Positions 32,488-62,639 of a DNA stretch of 64,000 bases are shown here, piece after piece. The notes beneath the pieces were generated by a model. It made no database searches. It saw only the letters and a list, made by a program, of their open reading frames with translations, and was not told the DNA's origin. The DNA lies in assembly GCA_012934845.2 (NCBI GenBank), contig WNNJ02002512.1, positions 1 through 64,000 of the forward strand, read 5' to 3'. The DNA comes from Pomphorhynchus laevis. Its lineage: Eukaryota > Acanthocephala > Palaeacanthocephala > Echinorhynchida > Pomphorhynchidae. The position numbers and the translations under genes are program-made. Within the stretch, counting starts at the first letter, position 1. Each line of letters starts with the position of its first letter.

Positions 32488-32720
32488 TATTCGAAGAAGC
32501 AGGGTACAGAAATTGGGCGCGATGCAATTTGATAGAAAAATTGTTAAGCTTTGGAACAACCTTGATGCAAACACCGTTGGATGCAGTTCACTTAGTACTT
32601 TTAAAAGAAAACTACGAATGGATCAAGCAATGTTTCGAGTTGAAGTTCCTTATTTTAATAACTAATTAACTTATTTACGAACTTATTGTGAGCCAGCTAT
32701 TTGAGCTAATGCTCTTATGT
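32488..32720 (+). mobile_element. LINE family 1, 3'-terminal scrap
   Basis: A further C-terminal piece (IVKLWNNLDANTVG, STFKRKLRMDQAMF) with its own stop and a 3' UTR containing TTGAGCTAATGCTCTTATG. It lies immediately after the tail of copy 3, so copy 3 probably inserted into an older family 1 element. Confidence 0.75.
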
Positions 32721-33100
32721 TGTAGAATGTATAATAACATACGATGTATAAGAATAAGGATTGAATGACATCAGGATAAACTGGTATGTTATTTGGTTTC
32801 ATCAGCTATTCCTCAACGGAGGGGACAAATACGTGCTAATGACGCTTGATGTTAAGTGAAGCTTTAAGAATCACATCAAATAACTGAGTATACGTATTTT
32901 ATACTATATATTAATAAAAATAAAGATAAATAATAAATAATTATATAAGATTTTATACAATTTATATTTATATTTTATATGCACTATTTTCTCAGCTAAT
33001 ATAATCAGTTTGAAATGCACATTATCTCAATGCCGTTTTTTTTAAAAAATCTGTCTAGAAGAGTCTTCAAGATTACGTTTTTTCGAAATGAAAATTTATT
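32721..33100. other. Penelope-type terminal sequence
   Basis: It contains the AAATACGTGCTAATGACG hairpin tract (about 32828-32848) and, at 32880-33030, the CTGAGTATACGTATTTTATA AT-rich tract. These are the two parts that flank Penelope-like fragments elsewhere in the window. No coding sequence. Confidence 0.55.
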
Positions 33101-33570
33101 TAAAGTAATAAATACTATAACCACAATCTTCTTTCATTTCAAATATATAGTTATTATAGGAACAAAGAAGCAGAAATTATCCTTTATTTAATAAAAACAA
33201 CTCTATATTTCTATAGCTCCTGCTATCAGCATCAGGATTACAAAAAAATGTTTCACAAGTGATTAAGTTTTTGAGAACAAAAACTTAAAGAGCTTAGACA
33301 TAATTGTGAGAAGACTTCTGTTGGACAAACTAAACAAGGCTTAAGAAAAGTTTGATAACTAATAAACATACAATCAATCCAGTTCCCGATCAATCCAGTT
33401 TCCGATCAATCCAGTTCCAGATCAATCCAGTTCCAGATCAATCCAGTTCCAGATCAATTCAGTTCCAGATCAATCCAGTTCCAGATCAATCCAGTTCCAG
33501 ATCAATCCAGTTCCAGATCAATCCAGTTCCAGATCAATCCAGTTCCAGATCAATCCAGTTCCAGATTAAA
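33100..33570 (+). repeat. LINE family 2-type leader unit with 16-bp minisatellite
   Basis: A second copy of the unit at 26098-26459, in plus orientation. Unique sequence (33100-33371) is followed by about twelve copies of ATCAATCCAGTTCCAG (33372-33567). It is not followed by ORF1 here: the array ends in AGATTAAAAATATTAAG and AT-rich sequence. The open frame 33352-33759 is a by-product of the repeat. Confidence 0.8.
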
Positions 33571-33639
33571 AATATTAAGAATATTATCTATTATTTTATT
33601 TATATTACTGATAATAAATACTATAACAACAATCTCCTT

Positions 33640-33844
33640 CCATTTCAAATATATAGTTATTATAGGAACGAAAAAGAAGAAAATATCCTTTATTTGATTA
33701 AAATTCTATATTTCGAAAACTCCTGCTATCATCAGGATTACAAAAAAAATGTTTCATAAATTTTTGTAATCCTGATGATAGCAGGAGCTATCGAAATATA
33801 GAATTTTAATCAAATAAAGGATTTTTTCTTCTTCGTACCTATAA
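33640..33844. repeat. Foldback: inverted pair of the family 2 leader tract
   Basis: Two arms of about 90 bp (33650-33750 and 33755-33844) are near-perfect inverted copies joined by a short spacer containing TTTCATAAATTTT. Each arm contains ATCCTTTATTTGATTAAAAT or its complement and the CTGATGATAGCAGG box. A similar foldback is at 43505-43692. Confidence 0.85.
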
Positions 33845-34735
33845 TGTTGCTCATGCACCCGCACATCGCATACACTATATCGGCATTTCTGCCTCCTACT
33901 GTATATCTTCTATATACAAACGTCTCTCCAATCTCCATCTCGTTCTAAACCCCGAAAAGTCCAAAATAATGTGGATCCTCCCCGTAAACCAAACATATCT
34001 CCTCCCACTGTATATTTTGCCTCATCGATCATCCCCATAGTCCACAATCTCACTTTCTTAGGCTTCCATTTCGATGATCATCTTTCCCTTAAACCCTTCG
34101 TCCGTGACAAGGTCCGCTCATCTAACTTAATTATCCGTGACATCCGCCGTATCCGCCCCCTTATCGACTTTCGTTCTTGTATGTCTCTTCTTTCATCGCT
34201 TCTTTTCCCTAAAATCGATTACTGCCTTAGCCTTTTCGCTAACTCTCCAAAATCCATCATCCTACCCATACAACGAATAATCAACACCGCCGTTCGCAGT
34301 GCTCTTTCGTCTCCGTCGCTTCGACCACACATCCACATATTTTGCCCAACTCTCCTGGCCCACCATCTACATCCGCATCAAACTCCGCCTTCTTCTCGTT
34401 ACTTTTCGTCTCATCGCTGTCGGCTCCCCATCGTTCATCAACCTTCCTTTCTTAGACGATACTCGCCCCACCTCGCTATCGCTTCGTTCCTGTCATACCC
34501 TCTTACTCCACGTTCCTAATTACTCCAACAACTACGGTCTCCGATCCTTCCTCACCGCCGCCTCACTCGCCTTGAATTAACTCCCTCTCGACGTCCGACG
34601 CGCCTCCTCCTTTATCACATTCAAACACCTCCTCCCTTCACACCTTCTCGACACCTGATTCACAGTCTTGTTTTGTTGTGGTCATGTAAGCGTGCGCTGG
34701 CACGCATTTGCCACGTTAATAAAAAAACCTTTTTT
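33845..34735 (+). mobile_element. LINE family 2, 3' part
   Basis: 5'-truncated copy starting in the RT thumb. 33971-34519 reads TVYFASSIIPIVHNLTFLGF and FVRDKVRSSNLIIRDIRRIR. The C-terminus continues in another frame (34299-34580: QLSWPTIYIRIKLRLL, LLHVPNYSNNYGLRSF). The 3' UTR ends with the GCGTGCGCTGGCACGC hairpin (34689-34706) and an A-rich tail. One or two frame breaks. Confidence 0.88.
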
Positions 34736-34739
34736 TATA

Positions 34740-35085
34740 ATAACTATATATTTATTTATGGATATTTCAAGGGTTCCCGCAAATGGGCCCATCAATGTTA
34801 GATGTTAAAACTTGCAATTCCGGTCAACAGTTTGCTGGTGATTCTCGTGTAGATCTCGACATTCGTAAACATGCAGAAGCAACCCGAGCAAATGCGATGG
34901 AAATTATAGCTTTGAGTTTTGATAGGGCGTCTCATAATTATCTGGAGAATATCGCGTTTCTGCTAATGCTAGTTTCTTCAGTAATTATTTAGCTTGAATT
35001 CCTATTCCGCCAGATGTCGAGAATATAAGTGAGGTAAACTTGCCTTGCTCTACGGTTTCCACTCTTTCTCGATATTTAGCAACTT
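34740..35085 (-). mobile_element. LINE family 4, C-terminal fragment
   Basis: Close copy of 26460-26735. On the minus strand it reads ERVETVEQGKFTSLIFSTSG and the following basic helix-rich C-terminus. It is truncated before the endonuclease region. The plus-strand frame 34783-34992 is a shadow. Confidence 0.75.
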
Positions 35086-35089
35086 TGCG

Positions 35090-36045
35090 ATAGGCACAGC
35101 GTCAAATGCGTGCCAAATGCACGCTTACAAGTACGCTACTTTACAAAAAAAAACAACAACAGTCAAAATAGATAAATTTCTTAAAATGTGATCGGATTTG
35201 ACGTTTGAAGAACGGCATTGAGGTTGATTGGCGTATATTAATGGGCAGATGATTCCAGGAACGAAGAGCATCCACAAGGAAATAGTGGAAACCAAAAGAG
35301 GTATAGTTTGCGACATGTAAAAGGAAAGAATCGGGAGAACGCAAAGAACAGTAAACAGGACGAGAATTGTCGAAAAAAGAAAGGTTGAGAAATAAAGGGT
35401 TAGGAAAAGTTATAAGGCAAGAAGCAATGAGAAGAAAACGAATTTGAACACATGGATAAATGGTTGGCAAATCAAGATAAGCAAGATAATGGAATGTATG
35501 ATCAAAACGACGAAGACGGAGAAAAACTAGCACGGCTGCGTTTACGATGCGTTGTAGTGGAAGAGTGGATTTAGGTAAATTGGAAAATAAACTAAATTAG
35601 TAATCAAGTCATGAGAAAAGGAGAAAAGATTAGAGTCATACATGAATGGAAATCGATCAATCTACGAACTTGACGGAGATTCCGGAAAATCAATGTAGAT
35701 GAGCGTACTTTATTTATACTGAAAGATTAAGTGAACGTCGGTTGTTGAAATACAAGCCTAATGAAAGGTTGTCTTCCATTTCGGTTGTCGAAATGGAAGC
35801 CTATGAAAATGAGATTGTCAACGATAGGATGAATTGTATAATTTAATGATATGGAGGGACGTCCTAAGACGGGGCGTTGAGGAAGGATCCACATCATTTT
35901 GAATTTATTAGGATTTAGAGTAAGACGAAGAGAAGAAAGATGATTAAAAATTGAGGCAAGAGAGTTGGAAGCAGAAGCCCTAAGATCATGAATACGATAA
36001 GCACGTGTATGAGTATATATGATAATGCCATAAGCATCGTGTATA
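35090..36045 (-). mobile_element. LINE family 3-like, 3' part
   Basis: Minus strand. The 3' end is near 35100-35130 (TAAGCGTGCATTTGGCACGC). The RT C-terminus (35141-35533) reads VFLRLRRFDHTFHYLAYLDL and FGFHYFLVDALRSWNHLP. A thumb piece (35727-36110) reads NPNKFKMMWILPQRP and IVDNLIFIGFHFDN. It meets a plus-strand family 2 copy head-to-head at about 36045. Broken in several places. Confidence 0.78.
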
Positions 36046-37705
36046 ACATTGCACGTCGCTTTCTCACACCCGGTCTCCATCCTATTCCACTCTGCCCCAC
36101 CTAGCCTCATCCTTCCGGAACTTTTTCATATTCTCACTGTCTCACCTTACAAAGTCTCATCTGTTCTCATGTCCTTGCCCAGCAAAACTTCAGATGCCAA
36201 CCTGCTTCCTACCCACACACATAAATCCATATGCTCATCGATATCCCCTTTTCTCACAACCTTGTTTAACTCGTCAATCCGCAGTCGTATCTTCCCTTCA
36301 CACAAGATATCCGCAATCGTTCGTCCCCTCCTTAACAATCACTCGACCTCTCTCATTCTTCAAGCTATCGCTCCATTTCACTACTTCCTAATCTTTCTAA
36401 GCTCTAAGAACGCCTCATCTTAATACAGATCGACGCTTATCTCTCCTCATCCAATCTGTACCCTACTTTCAAATCCGCTTTCCGAATTAATCAATCAACA
36501 GAAATCGCATGCATGAAAGTTTACAACGACTTACTCATTTCTCGAGACAAGGCTCTATATAGTGTTCTCATCTCCCGCGACCTCACCTCCGCATTCGACA
36601 TTGTCGACCACACCGTCCTCCTTTCTCGCCTTCGTTATGATTACAGTTATTCTTCCTACTCCGTAGCATGGTTTGTCTCATATCTATCCGACCGTTCCTT
36701 TCGCGTCTGTTCTAATTCATCATCCTCCCATCCCATCCCTATTTTTTGCGGGGTCCCACATGGTTCAGTCCTAGGTCCCCTGCTTTTCTCTTTTCTGCTT
36801 GGCAATCTCTCTCCGTTTATCAAACCTTTTTCCTTTAACGTCATGCAATACGCCGATGACATCCTCATCTATGCTCATGCACCCGCACATCGCATACACG
36901 ATATCGCAATTCTGCCTCCAACTGTCTCTTTTCTATTTACGAACGTCTCTTTAATATCCATCTCGTTCTAAACCCCGACAAGTCTAAAATAATGTGGATC
37001 CTCCCCCGTAAACCAAGCATATCTCCTCCCACTGTATCTTTTGTCTCATCGATCATCCCCATAGTCCACAATCTCACTTTCTTAGGCTTCCATTTCGATG
37101 ATCACATTTTCCTTAAACCCTTCGTCCGTGACAAGGTCCGCTCGTCTAACTTAATTCTCCGTGACATCGGCCGTATCCGCCCCCTTATCGACTTCCGTTC
37201 TTGTATGCCTATTCTTTCATCGCTTCTTTTCCCTAAAATCGATTACTGCCTTAGCCTTTTTGTCAATTCTCCAAAATCCATCATCCTACCCCTACAACGC
37301 ATCATCAATTCCACCGTTCGAGTGCTCTTTCGTCTACGTCGCTTCGACCACACATCCACATATATTACCCAACTCTCCTGGCCTACCATTCACATCCGCA
37401 TCAAACTCAACGTTCCTTTCTTAGACGACACTCGCCCCACCTCTCTATCGCTGCGTTCCCGTCATACCATCTTACTCCACGTTCCCAATTACTCCAACAA
37501 CTCTTGTCGCCGATCCTTCCTCGTCGCCGGCTTACTTGCCTGGAATCAACTCCCTCTCGACGTCCGCCGCGCTTCTTTCTTTATTACATTCAAACACCTC
37601 CCCCGTTCACACCTTCTCGACACATGATTTACATTTTTGTTTTGTTGTGGTCATGTAAGCGTGCGCTGGCACGCATTTGCCACATTAAATAAATCCTTTT
37701 TTTTA
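36046..37705 (+). mobile_element. LINE family 2, RT to 3' end
   Basis: RT segments lie at 36049-36423, 36513-36971 (SVLISRDLTSAFDIVDHTVL, GVPHGSVLGPLLFSFLLGNL, VMQYADDILIYAHAPA) and 36992-37627 (KPFVRDKVRSSNLILRDIG through AGLLAWNQLPLDVRRA). The 3' UTR has the GCGTGCGCTGGCACGC hairpin (37659-37676). Two frame shifts and a short internal deletion near 37410; otherwise well preserved. Confidence 0.9.
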
Positions 37706-38680
37706 ATTTTTAATTTTGTCGCTTATATTTGTCGCTAATAACGATATTACGCTAAAAACTGTAAGAACGATATTACGCTTAAAATTTTTAATTTTGTCGC
37801 TTAAATTTTTTGCTAAGAACGATATTACACTCAAAATTATTTTACTAAAAAATAATTCAATTGCGTATATCTAAGAAAAAATAATAAAATGTAAAAAATA
37901 AAAATACGTAATTGTATAGTTTTACTTAATATTACATAACATTAAAAAACATTCAATTTTTTATAAACTTTAAAAAAAAAGTTTATTTTTAGGTGGCAAA
38001 TGCGTTCCGGTGTACGCTTACATGACCACAACAACAAAAAATCTAAATCATGTTTCGAGGAGTTTGATACGGAGACGGCATTTGAATGCAATAAAGGAGA
38101 AAGCGCGGCGGACGTCGAGTGGGAGCTGATTCCAGGTGATTAAGGCGACGACGAGGAAGGATCGGTGACCGTAGTTGTCTCTTTATCAATTTATTATCTT
38201 AACAATTCACATAAGCTAACTAACTCATTACTCGTCGGTGCCCCTTACCTGGAATCAGCTTCCTCTCTACGTCCGACGCGCTCCCTACTTTATCACATTC
38301 AAATACCGCCTCCGTACCCTTTTTCTTGACACATGATTTAGATTTTTTTGTTGTTGTAGTTGTTGTAAGCGTGCGCCCGCACGCATTTGTTACTTAAAAA
38401 TAAATCAACGAAAATCATTTTTTTGTGATTAAATTTGTGCTCAATCTAAAAAATTGCAGCTAACCAAGATAATTTGTATCCCTACATAAATACAGGGTAT
38501 AATCATATAATTAAATATAATTATAAGTAAAAATATATTTTTACTAAATCAAAACTACCATTGTTTTCATCTAAATTAAATCACCTACTATCTTATGTTG
38601 GGTCGGCGAAAGCTGACCTATATAGACTTAAACGTATCCTGAAGAGAGCTAGGTAGGCTCTGAAAGGGGCCTAGCATATG
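37706..38680. mobile_element. AT-rich spacer and two opposed family 2/3 LINE 3' ends
   Basis: 37985-38180 is a minus-strand 3' end (hairpin arms at about 38007-38023, then RT C-terminal codons). 38190-38400 is a plus-strand 3' end (PRCPLPGISFLSTSDALP-type sequence in broken frames, hairpin GCGTGCGCCCGCACGC at about 38370). The rest is AT-rich. Both ends are short relics placed tail to tail. Confidence 0.65.
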
Positions 38681-38945
38681 TCATTGAATGAGAAAACTCG
38701 GATACGCCTTTGGGATACTTGGACTATCTCGGGAAAAAGAGCGTACGTTTACTTCGAATACGAATGAGATAGGAACGGCGGAGAGAAAGAAAATAAGCAC
38801 TGAGATTTGGAGGGAATGAGGTTGGAGAAGGTTTAATAAAGCGATTAAACACACCAAAAAAGTGACGGAGCCGACGCTTTGAAAGACTACAATCTGAATC
38901 GAACTAGGGAGCATGACGCGACCGCTGAAAACATCGTGGTCGACT
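38681..38945 (-). mobile_element. LINE family 3 linker fragment
   Basis: The minus-strand open segment (MLPSSIQIVVFQSVGSVTFL, then LQPHSLQISVL) matches, in the same frame, the segments at 61519-61821 and 62201-62461. These lie between the endonuclease and RT of family 3. Confidence 0.65.
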
Positions 38946-38949
38946 AAGC

Positions 38950-39375
38950 AGAATGGTATCTTATTCTAATACAAAGTATATTACTTATTATCTATTCATA
39001 AAAATTTTCAGTTAAAGAGTTTAAATAAAATTATACTCTTAATTTAAACGAAATTAAATATTATAATTATTTAATGTTTATTTATTCTAAATAAATACGT
39101 TTTTATGATCATTTTCCAACTCAAAAATTCATTATTTAAGGTATTATATTTTATATTATATGGTATGCATGAAAGCTCATGCAAGAATATGTTTCTTGTA
39201 AATTTAAATATGTCATATTTACGATATAAATTAATAGTAGTTTTAGTTAATGTTAATTAAATGTTCATATCTAGATATACACCTTCTTTATCATTAATAT
39301 TGGTTTTGTTAAGAATAAGGCTTTCTGGGTAAATTTGTTCGCTTATTGAATAAAAATTATTAGAATTAAATACAC
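38950..39375 (-). mobile_element. Penelope-like element fragment
   Basis: Minus strand, broken. It holds the RT C-terminal tract (MHELSC..., then YRKYDIFKF-like and EGVYLDMN-like codons) plus the KTIYFVLE-type 3' sequence near 38970. Nucleotide identity to 57420-57860 and 48680-48960 is plain by eye. Confidence 0.7.
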
Positions 39376-39411
39376 ATGTATTTGGGATTATATTACATCC
39401 CGTAGAAACGT

Positions 39412-39720
39412 TTTTATTTGCCTAAATATATGTCGCTATGTATGAGAGCTTGAAAAGCACGTAATTTAATAGTATGAGGCCAAGCAACTTCATTAGACGA
39501 TTCTGTTGCTTCTGTATGCATTTCATTTTCAAAGATAGAAATCCAGTAGGTGCACCTATCATTTAAAATGAATTGGTGAAATACTGATTCCATACACAGT
39601 AGGTCACTGTGAAACCGAATCAAAATTACTTTTAATTATTGGCACTTAAATATTAAGTAGAATCAAAAAGTTCATTAGTTCGTACGTCGATTTTTAAATG
39701 ATATTATTCAGCATCTGAGC
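39412..39720. repeat. Dispersed repeat, type R1
   Basis: About 300 bp, also present at 46803-47095. It includes AGTAGGTGCACCTATCATTT, AATGAATTGGTGAAATACTG, ACAGTAGGTCAC and GTTCATTAGTTCGTACGTCG. Both copies lie next to Penelope-like fragments. No coding potential. A shorter relative (type R2) follows each: 40545-40695 and 47105-47240. Confidence 0.75.
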
Positions 39721-39726
39721 CATCCG

Positions 39727-40435
39727 ATGGCGTCCCATCTCTCCCCCTTGTTTTCTTCCCTAGTCGATCTCGCTCCTGAGCATACTTGTCGTCTTAGTCT
39801 TTTTCACACTCGCTCCATTCTTCCTAAAGCTGATATGCTCCTTGATATCTTCGATCAATTATCTATCGATATTCTCTGCATTACTGAATCTTAGCACTTT
39901 GACTCTGACGATCTTGCTATTCGTTGTATGTGTCGCTCTGGTTGTTCTCTAGTTGAATCAGCTCGTCAACTTGCATCTCATACATCTACTGCCTCTAACC
40001 TTGCGGTATTGCTGCCATTGCTAGCCACCCCGATGTTTTTACGTAAAATTAACGTTAACATCCGTTACACCTAGTTCGAATTACCCTTATACAGATTAAC
40101 AAGTCCTTTCCCTCTAGAACTTGTTATTGTATACCGTCCAGGCTCACCCGTCCTTCACTTATGTTCTTTAACGACTTTGCAGATCTAATGTATCACTGTT
40201 CATTGTCTTATACTCTTTCTTTTGTTCTCGGTGACTTTAACATTCGTCTTGATCGCCCGGCTGACTCTGACTCTATCACTTAAACTAATCTTTTTTCTGA
40301 TTTTAACTATAAATTGCTTTCAGCAAGCCCCACTCATATTCTCTCAGTGCTCTCGAAATCATTGCTGTTCCCAACTGCCTCAATGACTATACCTCCTTGG
40401 CAATTACTGATCCTGGTTTGTCCGATCATTATTAA
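39727..40435 (+). mobile_element. LINE family 3 endonuclease fragment
   Basis: Plus strand: LFHTRSILPKADMLLDIF, QLSIDILCITES, LVIVYRPGS, and a GDFNIRLDRP equivalent across frame breaks. It ends at the SDH tract. A close copy is at 60690-61380. Disrupted. Confidence 0.75.
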
Positions 40436-40857
40436 AAAATTTTAAATTTTGAATCGAAAGGCCCATTAGCGGGAACCTTAATTGTATATGTTGTAGAACT
40501 TACGATATTATTATAAAAATACAAAATAAAAAAATTATCACAGTAAATAGTAGGTGCATCTATCATTTAAAATTAATTGATGAAATCCTGATTGTTATAT
40601 AGTAGGTCACAATTTAATCCAAAGCAATGTTACTGTTTAAGATTATTACTTAAATATAGTGTTTTATCAAACGATTGTGAAATGATAATTTTGAGCATAT
40701 GTACAGATTCTGTTAGCAGTCAAGGCATGCCTTAACGCCATTGATTAAAATTTAAATTTGAGAATAATGCAAAAATTGTATTATACTATATCGTAGTACT
40801 ATAGTGAGTATTTATGCAACAATTACAAGATAAAATGAAGCAAAAATTGATTTTGTT
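40436..40857. other. Region downstream of PI4KB with dispersed repeat R2
   Basis: AT-rich. 40545-40695 is the short repeat (AGTAGGTGCATCTATCATTT, GTAGGTCACAATTTAATCC) also found at 47105-47240. The PI4KB stop is at 40858-40860, so this is its 3' flank. No clear poly(A) signal singled out. Confidence 0.55.
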
Positions 40858-59240
<18,383 letters not shown>

Positions 59241-59679
59241 CTAAATCAGGAATACAAGTTAAGTAGATAATTTAAATATATACTATGATTTTAATATAAT
59301 TTTAAAATTAAGAAAACCATTTTAAAATGTTCCTCTATTTTAAAAAATAGAGAGAACCCATTTTACTTCTTAAAGGGGTAATAAGAACCTTACAATTAAA
59401 ATATGAAAATATATATGAAAAACATACGAATTATTTCGAATTTATGAAAAACGATTTTCTATCTTAACAAATAAAATATACAAATTAAATGTATTCATAC
59501 ATCGCAATGACGGACACTAAAGCGGTTTTCGCTCTCGGACATAAGGCCCAAGCAAGGTCTTGCAAATTAAGGAATATGTAAAATCGACGAGATATGATCG
59601 GCTCTGCATAAAATATTGTTCAAAAAACTGCTGCTAATAAACTGACATTAACGTTAAGGCTAATTTCAATGACTGGCAT
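59241..59679. other. Sequence upstream of the first recognised PI4KB exon
   Basis: Expected to hold, or lead to, upstream PI4KB exons. A minus-strand stretch at about 59480-59580 (IFLNLQDLAWALCPRAKTAL) is open but I could not align it to the family. Otherwise AT-rich. Confidence 0.35.
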
Positions 59680-60190
59680 CTTAAACAGCGCTTATTTTTT
59701 GTTCAATGCTGTAGAAGTGAATGTTACCACTACGGGCTTGTGTTTTCTGATTAGTGACTATTTTGAACTTAAGTCGACTTAGACTTCTGCGTGAAAATTT
59801 GAAAACACTAGGTCTATAAAAGTTATGGCACCACTGTCGACATACGTAATTGAGGCAGGGTCTGTGCGTAGATATAGCCAAATTGTTTCAAGAAGCCACA
59901 TAAACTTTCTATTTTATCTAAATTTTTATTTACATGACAGTCCAAATTAAAATCTCCGTCAACTAGAACGCTATTTAATAGGTCAACGTGCTGACTTATG
60001 GTTGATAATTCACAAACAATGTTGGACGTACTAAAGGATTGTCTAAGAGAGCAACAAAAATAGTGAAATGCTCAGTACGCGCTGCAATACATAAAGTAGA
60101 AGTTTAAACATCAAATTTCCAAATCTACTGTTCAAAGCAAAAAGATCACAATTACTTGGTCTATCTCTGCAACTGTACGTTGCTGGAACT
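59680..60190 (-). mobile_element. LINE APE-endonuclease fragment, separate family
   Basis: Minus strand: FALNSRFGNLMFKLLL near 60130, then VLVDGDFNLDCHVNKN and LCGFLKQFGYIYAQTLPQ (59969-59823). This is the GDFN block and following helix of a LINE endonuclease. A downstream piece (59681-59881) has HNFYRPSVFKFSRRSLSRLK. It does not match families 1-3 closely. Dead. Confidence 0.6.
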
Positions 60191-61159
60191 TCAAATGATC
60201 TAAAAAAACATTCGCGCGATCGTTTTATTATCAAATCTAAGTTAAAGCTTCCCAAATCTGCTTCTCCACAATCTCGCCTCAATGATCTATCTGCCTTCAG
60301 GTCGATCCTAGCAACTATTCTTCCTTATGACAATCCATCCATCTTCAATAATATCGCTCATGTATCTTTAATCTATTTAAACAAATCCAATAAATCAAAT
60401 AATCTCAGACCTCCACTCTTAAAAATCGTTTTCCGACATAGTTCACATGCCTCTTCGGTACTCTCCCAACGTTTTAAACTTCTTACCACTTCATATACTT
60501 GTCGCATCTATCCTGACCGCTCCCCTTCTGATATTGCCCAGCTCAATTTAGTTCGCATTGAGAAACATCAATGAGAAACAAACAGCGAGTCATCCTTATC
60601 AATCCGAGAAATCAACGGAAATTTTCACGTCCTACGCACGAGGCCAAAAATTCAATGGCGTCCCATCTTTCCCCCTTGTCTTCTTCGCTTGTCGATCTCG
60701 CTCCTGAGCAAACTTTCCGTCTTAGTCTATTCAACACCCGCTCCATTCTACATAAAGCTGATATGCTCCTTGATATCTTCGATCAATTATCTATCGATAT
60801 TCTCTGCATTACTGAATCCTAGCACTCTGACTCTGAAGATCTTGTTATTCGTCGTCTATGTCGATCTGGTTGTCCTCCAGTTGAATCAGCTCATCCAATT
60901 GTATCTCATACATCTACTGCTTCTAACAATGGCGGTATTGTTGCCATTGATCGTCACCCAATGTCTTTACGTAAAATTAATGCTCACATCCGTTACACCT
61001 CGTTCGAATTACTCATATGAAGATTATCAACTCCTTTCCCTATGGAACCTGTGATTGTATACCGTCCAGGTTCAGTTGCCCCATCACGTATCTTCTTTAA
61101 CGACCTTGCAGATCTTATGTCTAACTGTTCATTTTCTTATTCTTCTTCTTTTGTTCTCG

Positions 61160-62320
61160 GTGACTTTAACATTCGTCTTGATCGCCCGGCTGACTCTGAC
61201 TCTATCGCTCTAACTAATCTTATTTCTGATTTTAACTATAAATTATTTTCAACAAGCCCCAATCATATTCTCGATGATATCCTCGACATCATTGCCGTCC
61301 CTAGCTGTTCCAATGACTATACCTTCTTGTCAGTTACTGATCCTGGTTTGTCCGATCATTTCCTTGTCACTCTTACTCTTACTCGTTCACATCATCCTTC
61401 TTCGCCTCCAACATTATACACTTAAGTCGACCCTGGAAACTTCTCGATATCCTTATTCTCTACATAGCCTTACTCAATTCTTCACTCTTTTCACTTCCAC
61501 TTTACTATCTCTCTCCCGATGATCTCTGCATTCTGTTTGATTCTAAACTTATGTCTATCATCAATAACCTTCTGCATAGTCGATTCCGACATTCTCAACG
61601 CTTGCGCCATGCTCCCTGGTTCGATTCTGAATGTAGTCTTTTTTAGCGTCGACTCCGTCACTCTTTTCGTATGTATAATCGCTTTCTTAAACGTTCTCCC
61701 AACACACTCACTCCAAATCTCCGTGATTCCTAATTTTGTCTTGATTTGCTTTAATATTCGTCTTCATCGGCCAGCTGACTCTAACTCTATCACCATAACT
61801 ATTTTTTCCGATTTTAACTAAATTACTTTCAACAAGCCCCACTCATATTTTTGGCAGTGCTCTCGACATCATCGCTGTCCCAACTGGTTCAATGACCATA
61901 CCTCCTTGTCAATTACTGATTCTGGTTTGTCCGATCATTTCCTTGTCAATCTTACTCTTACTCGACCCGATCCTCATCCTCCTCCGCTTCCAACATTAGC
62001 CACTTGAAGTCAACCCTGAAAATTTTTCGATATCCCTATTCTCTGTTCAGCCTTGTTCAATTCTTCACTCTTTTCACTTCCACTTAACTATCTTTCTCCC
62101 GATGATCTCTGCATTCTGTTTGATTCTGAACTTACGTCGAACCTCAATCACCTTCTGACTATTTACCCCAACGTTTTCAGCTTTGCGCCATGCTATCTGA
62201 TTGATTGCGACTGTTGTCTTTCTAAACGTCAACTCCTTCAATCTTTTTGTTTGTTTAATCGTTTTCTTAAACGTTCTCCTAAATCACTCACTCCAAATCT
62301 CCGTGTTTCCTATCTTTCAC
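61160..62320 (+). repeat. 583-bp tandem duplication inside LINE family 3
   Basis: The endonuclease GDFN-to-linker segment occurs twice at an offset of 583-584 bp. AACATTCGTCTTGATCG is at 61169 and its variant at 61753; GATCTCTGCATTCTG is at 61521 and 62104. Copies differ at roughly one base in ten, so the duplication is not recent. Confidence 0.88.
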
Positions 62321-62639
62321 TTCGCCGTTCCCATCTCATTCTTATGCATACCAAGCCTACTCTCTATTGTCGAAATCAACTCGAGTTCTTTGCCGAATCA
62401 AATCTCATTGGAAAATCGTAAACTCATCTTTTTCAAGATCATCTTCCTCTTTGTAGCATAAATGCTGATTACTTCTTATCTACAATCTAAGCTATCTAAT
62501 TTACTTTTTCTTCAACACATATGCCCATTGTATCATCTCTTCTATTTGAATACTTCCCACCAAGAGCTATTCCACCTTCTTCCCGTTTCGTCTGATGAAG
62601 TTTCTTCGGTTCTTCTGTCATTACATAGTAAAACATTTT

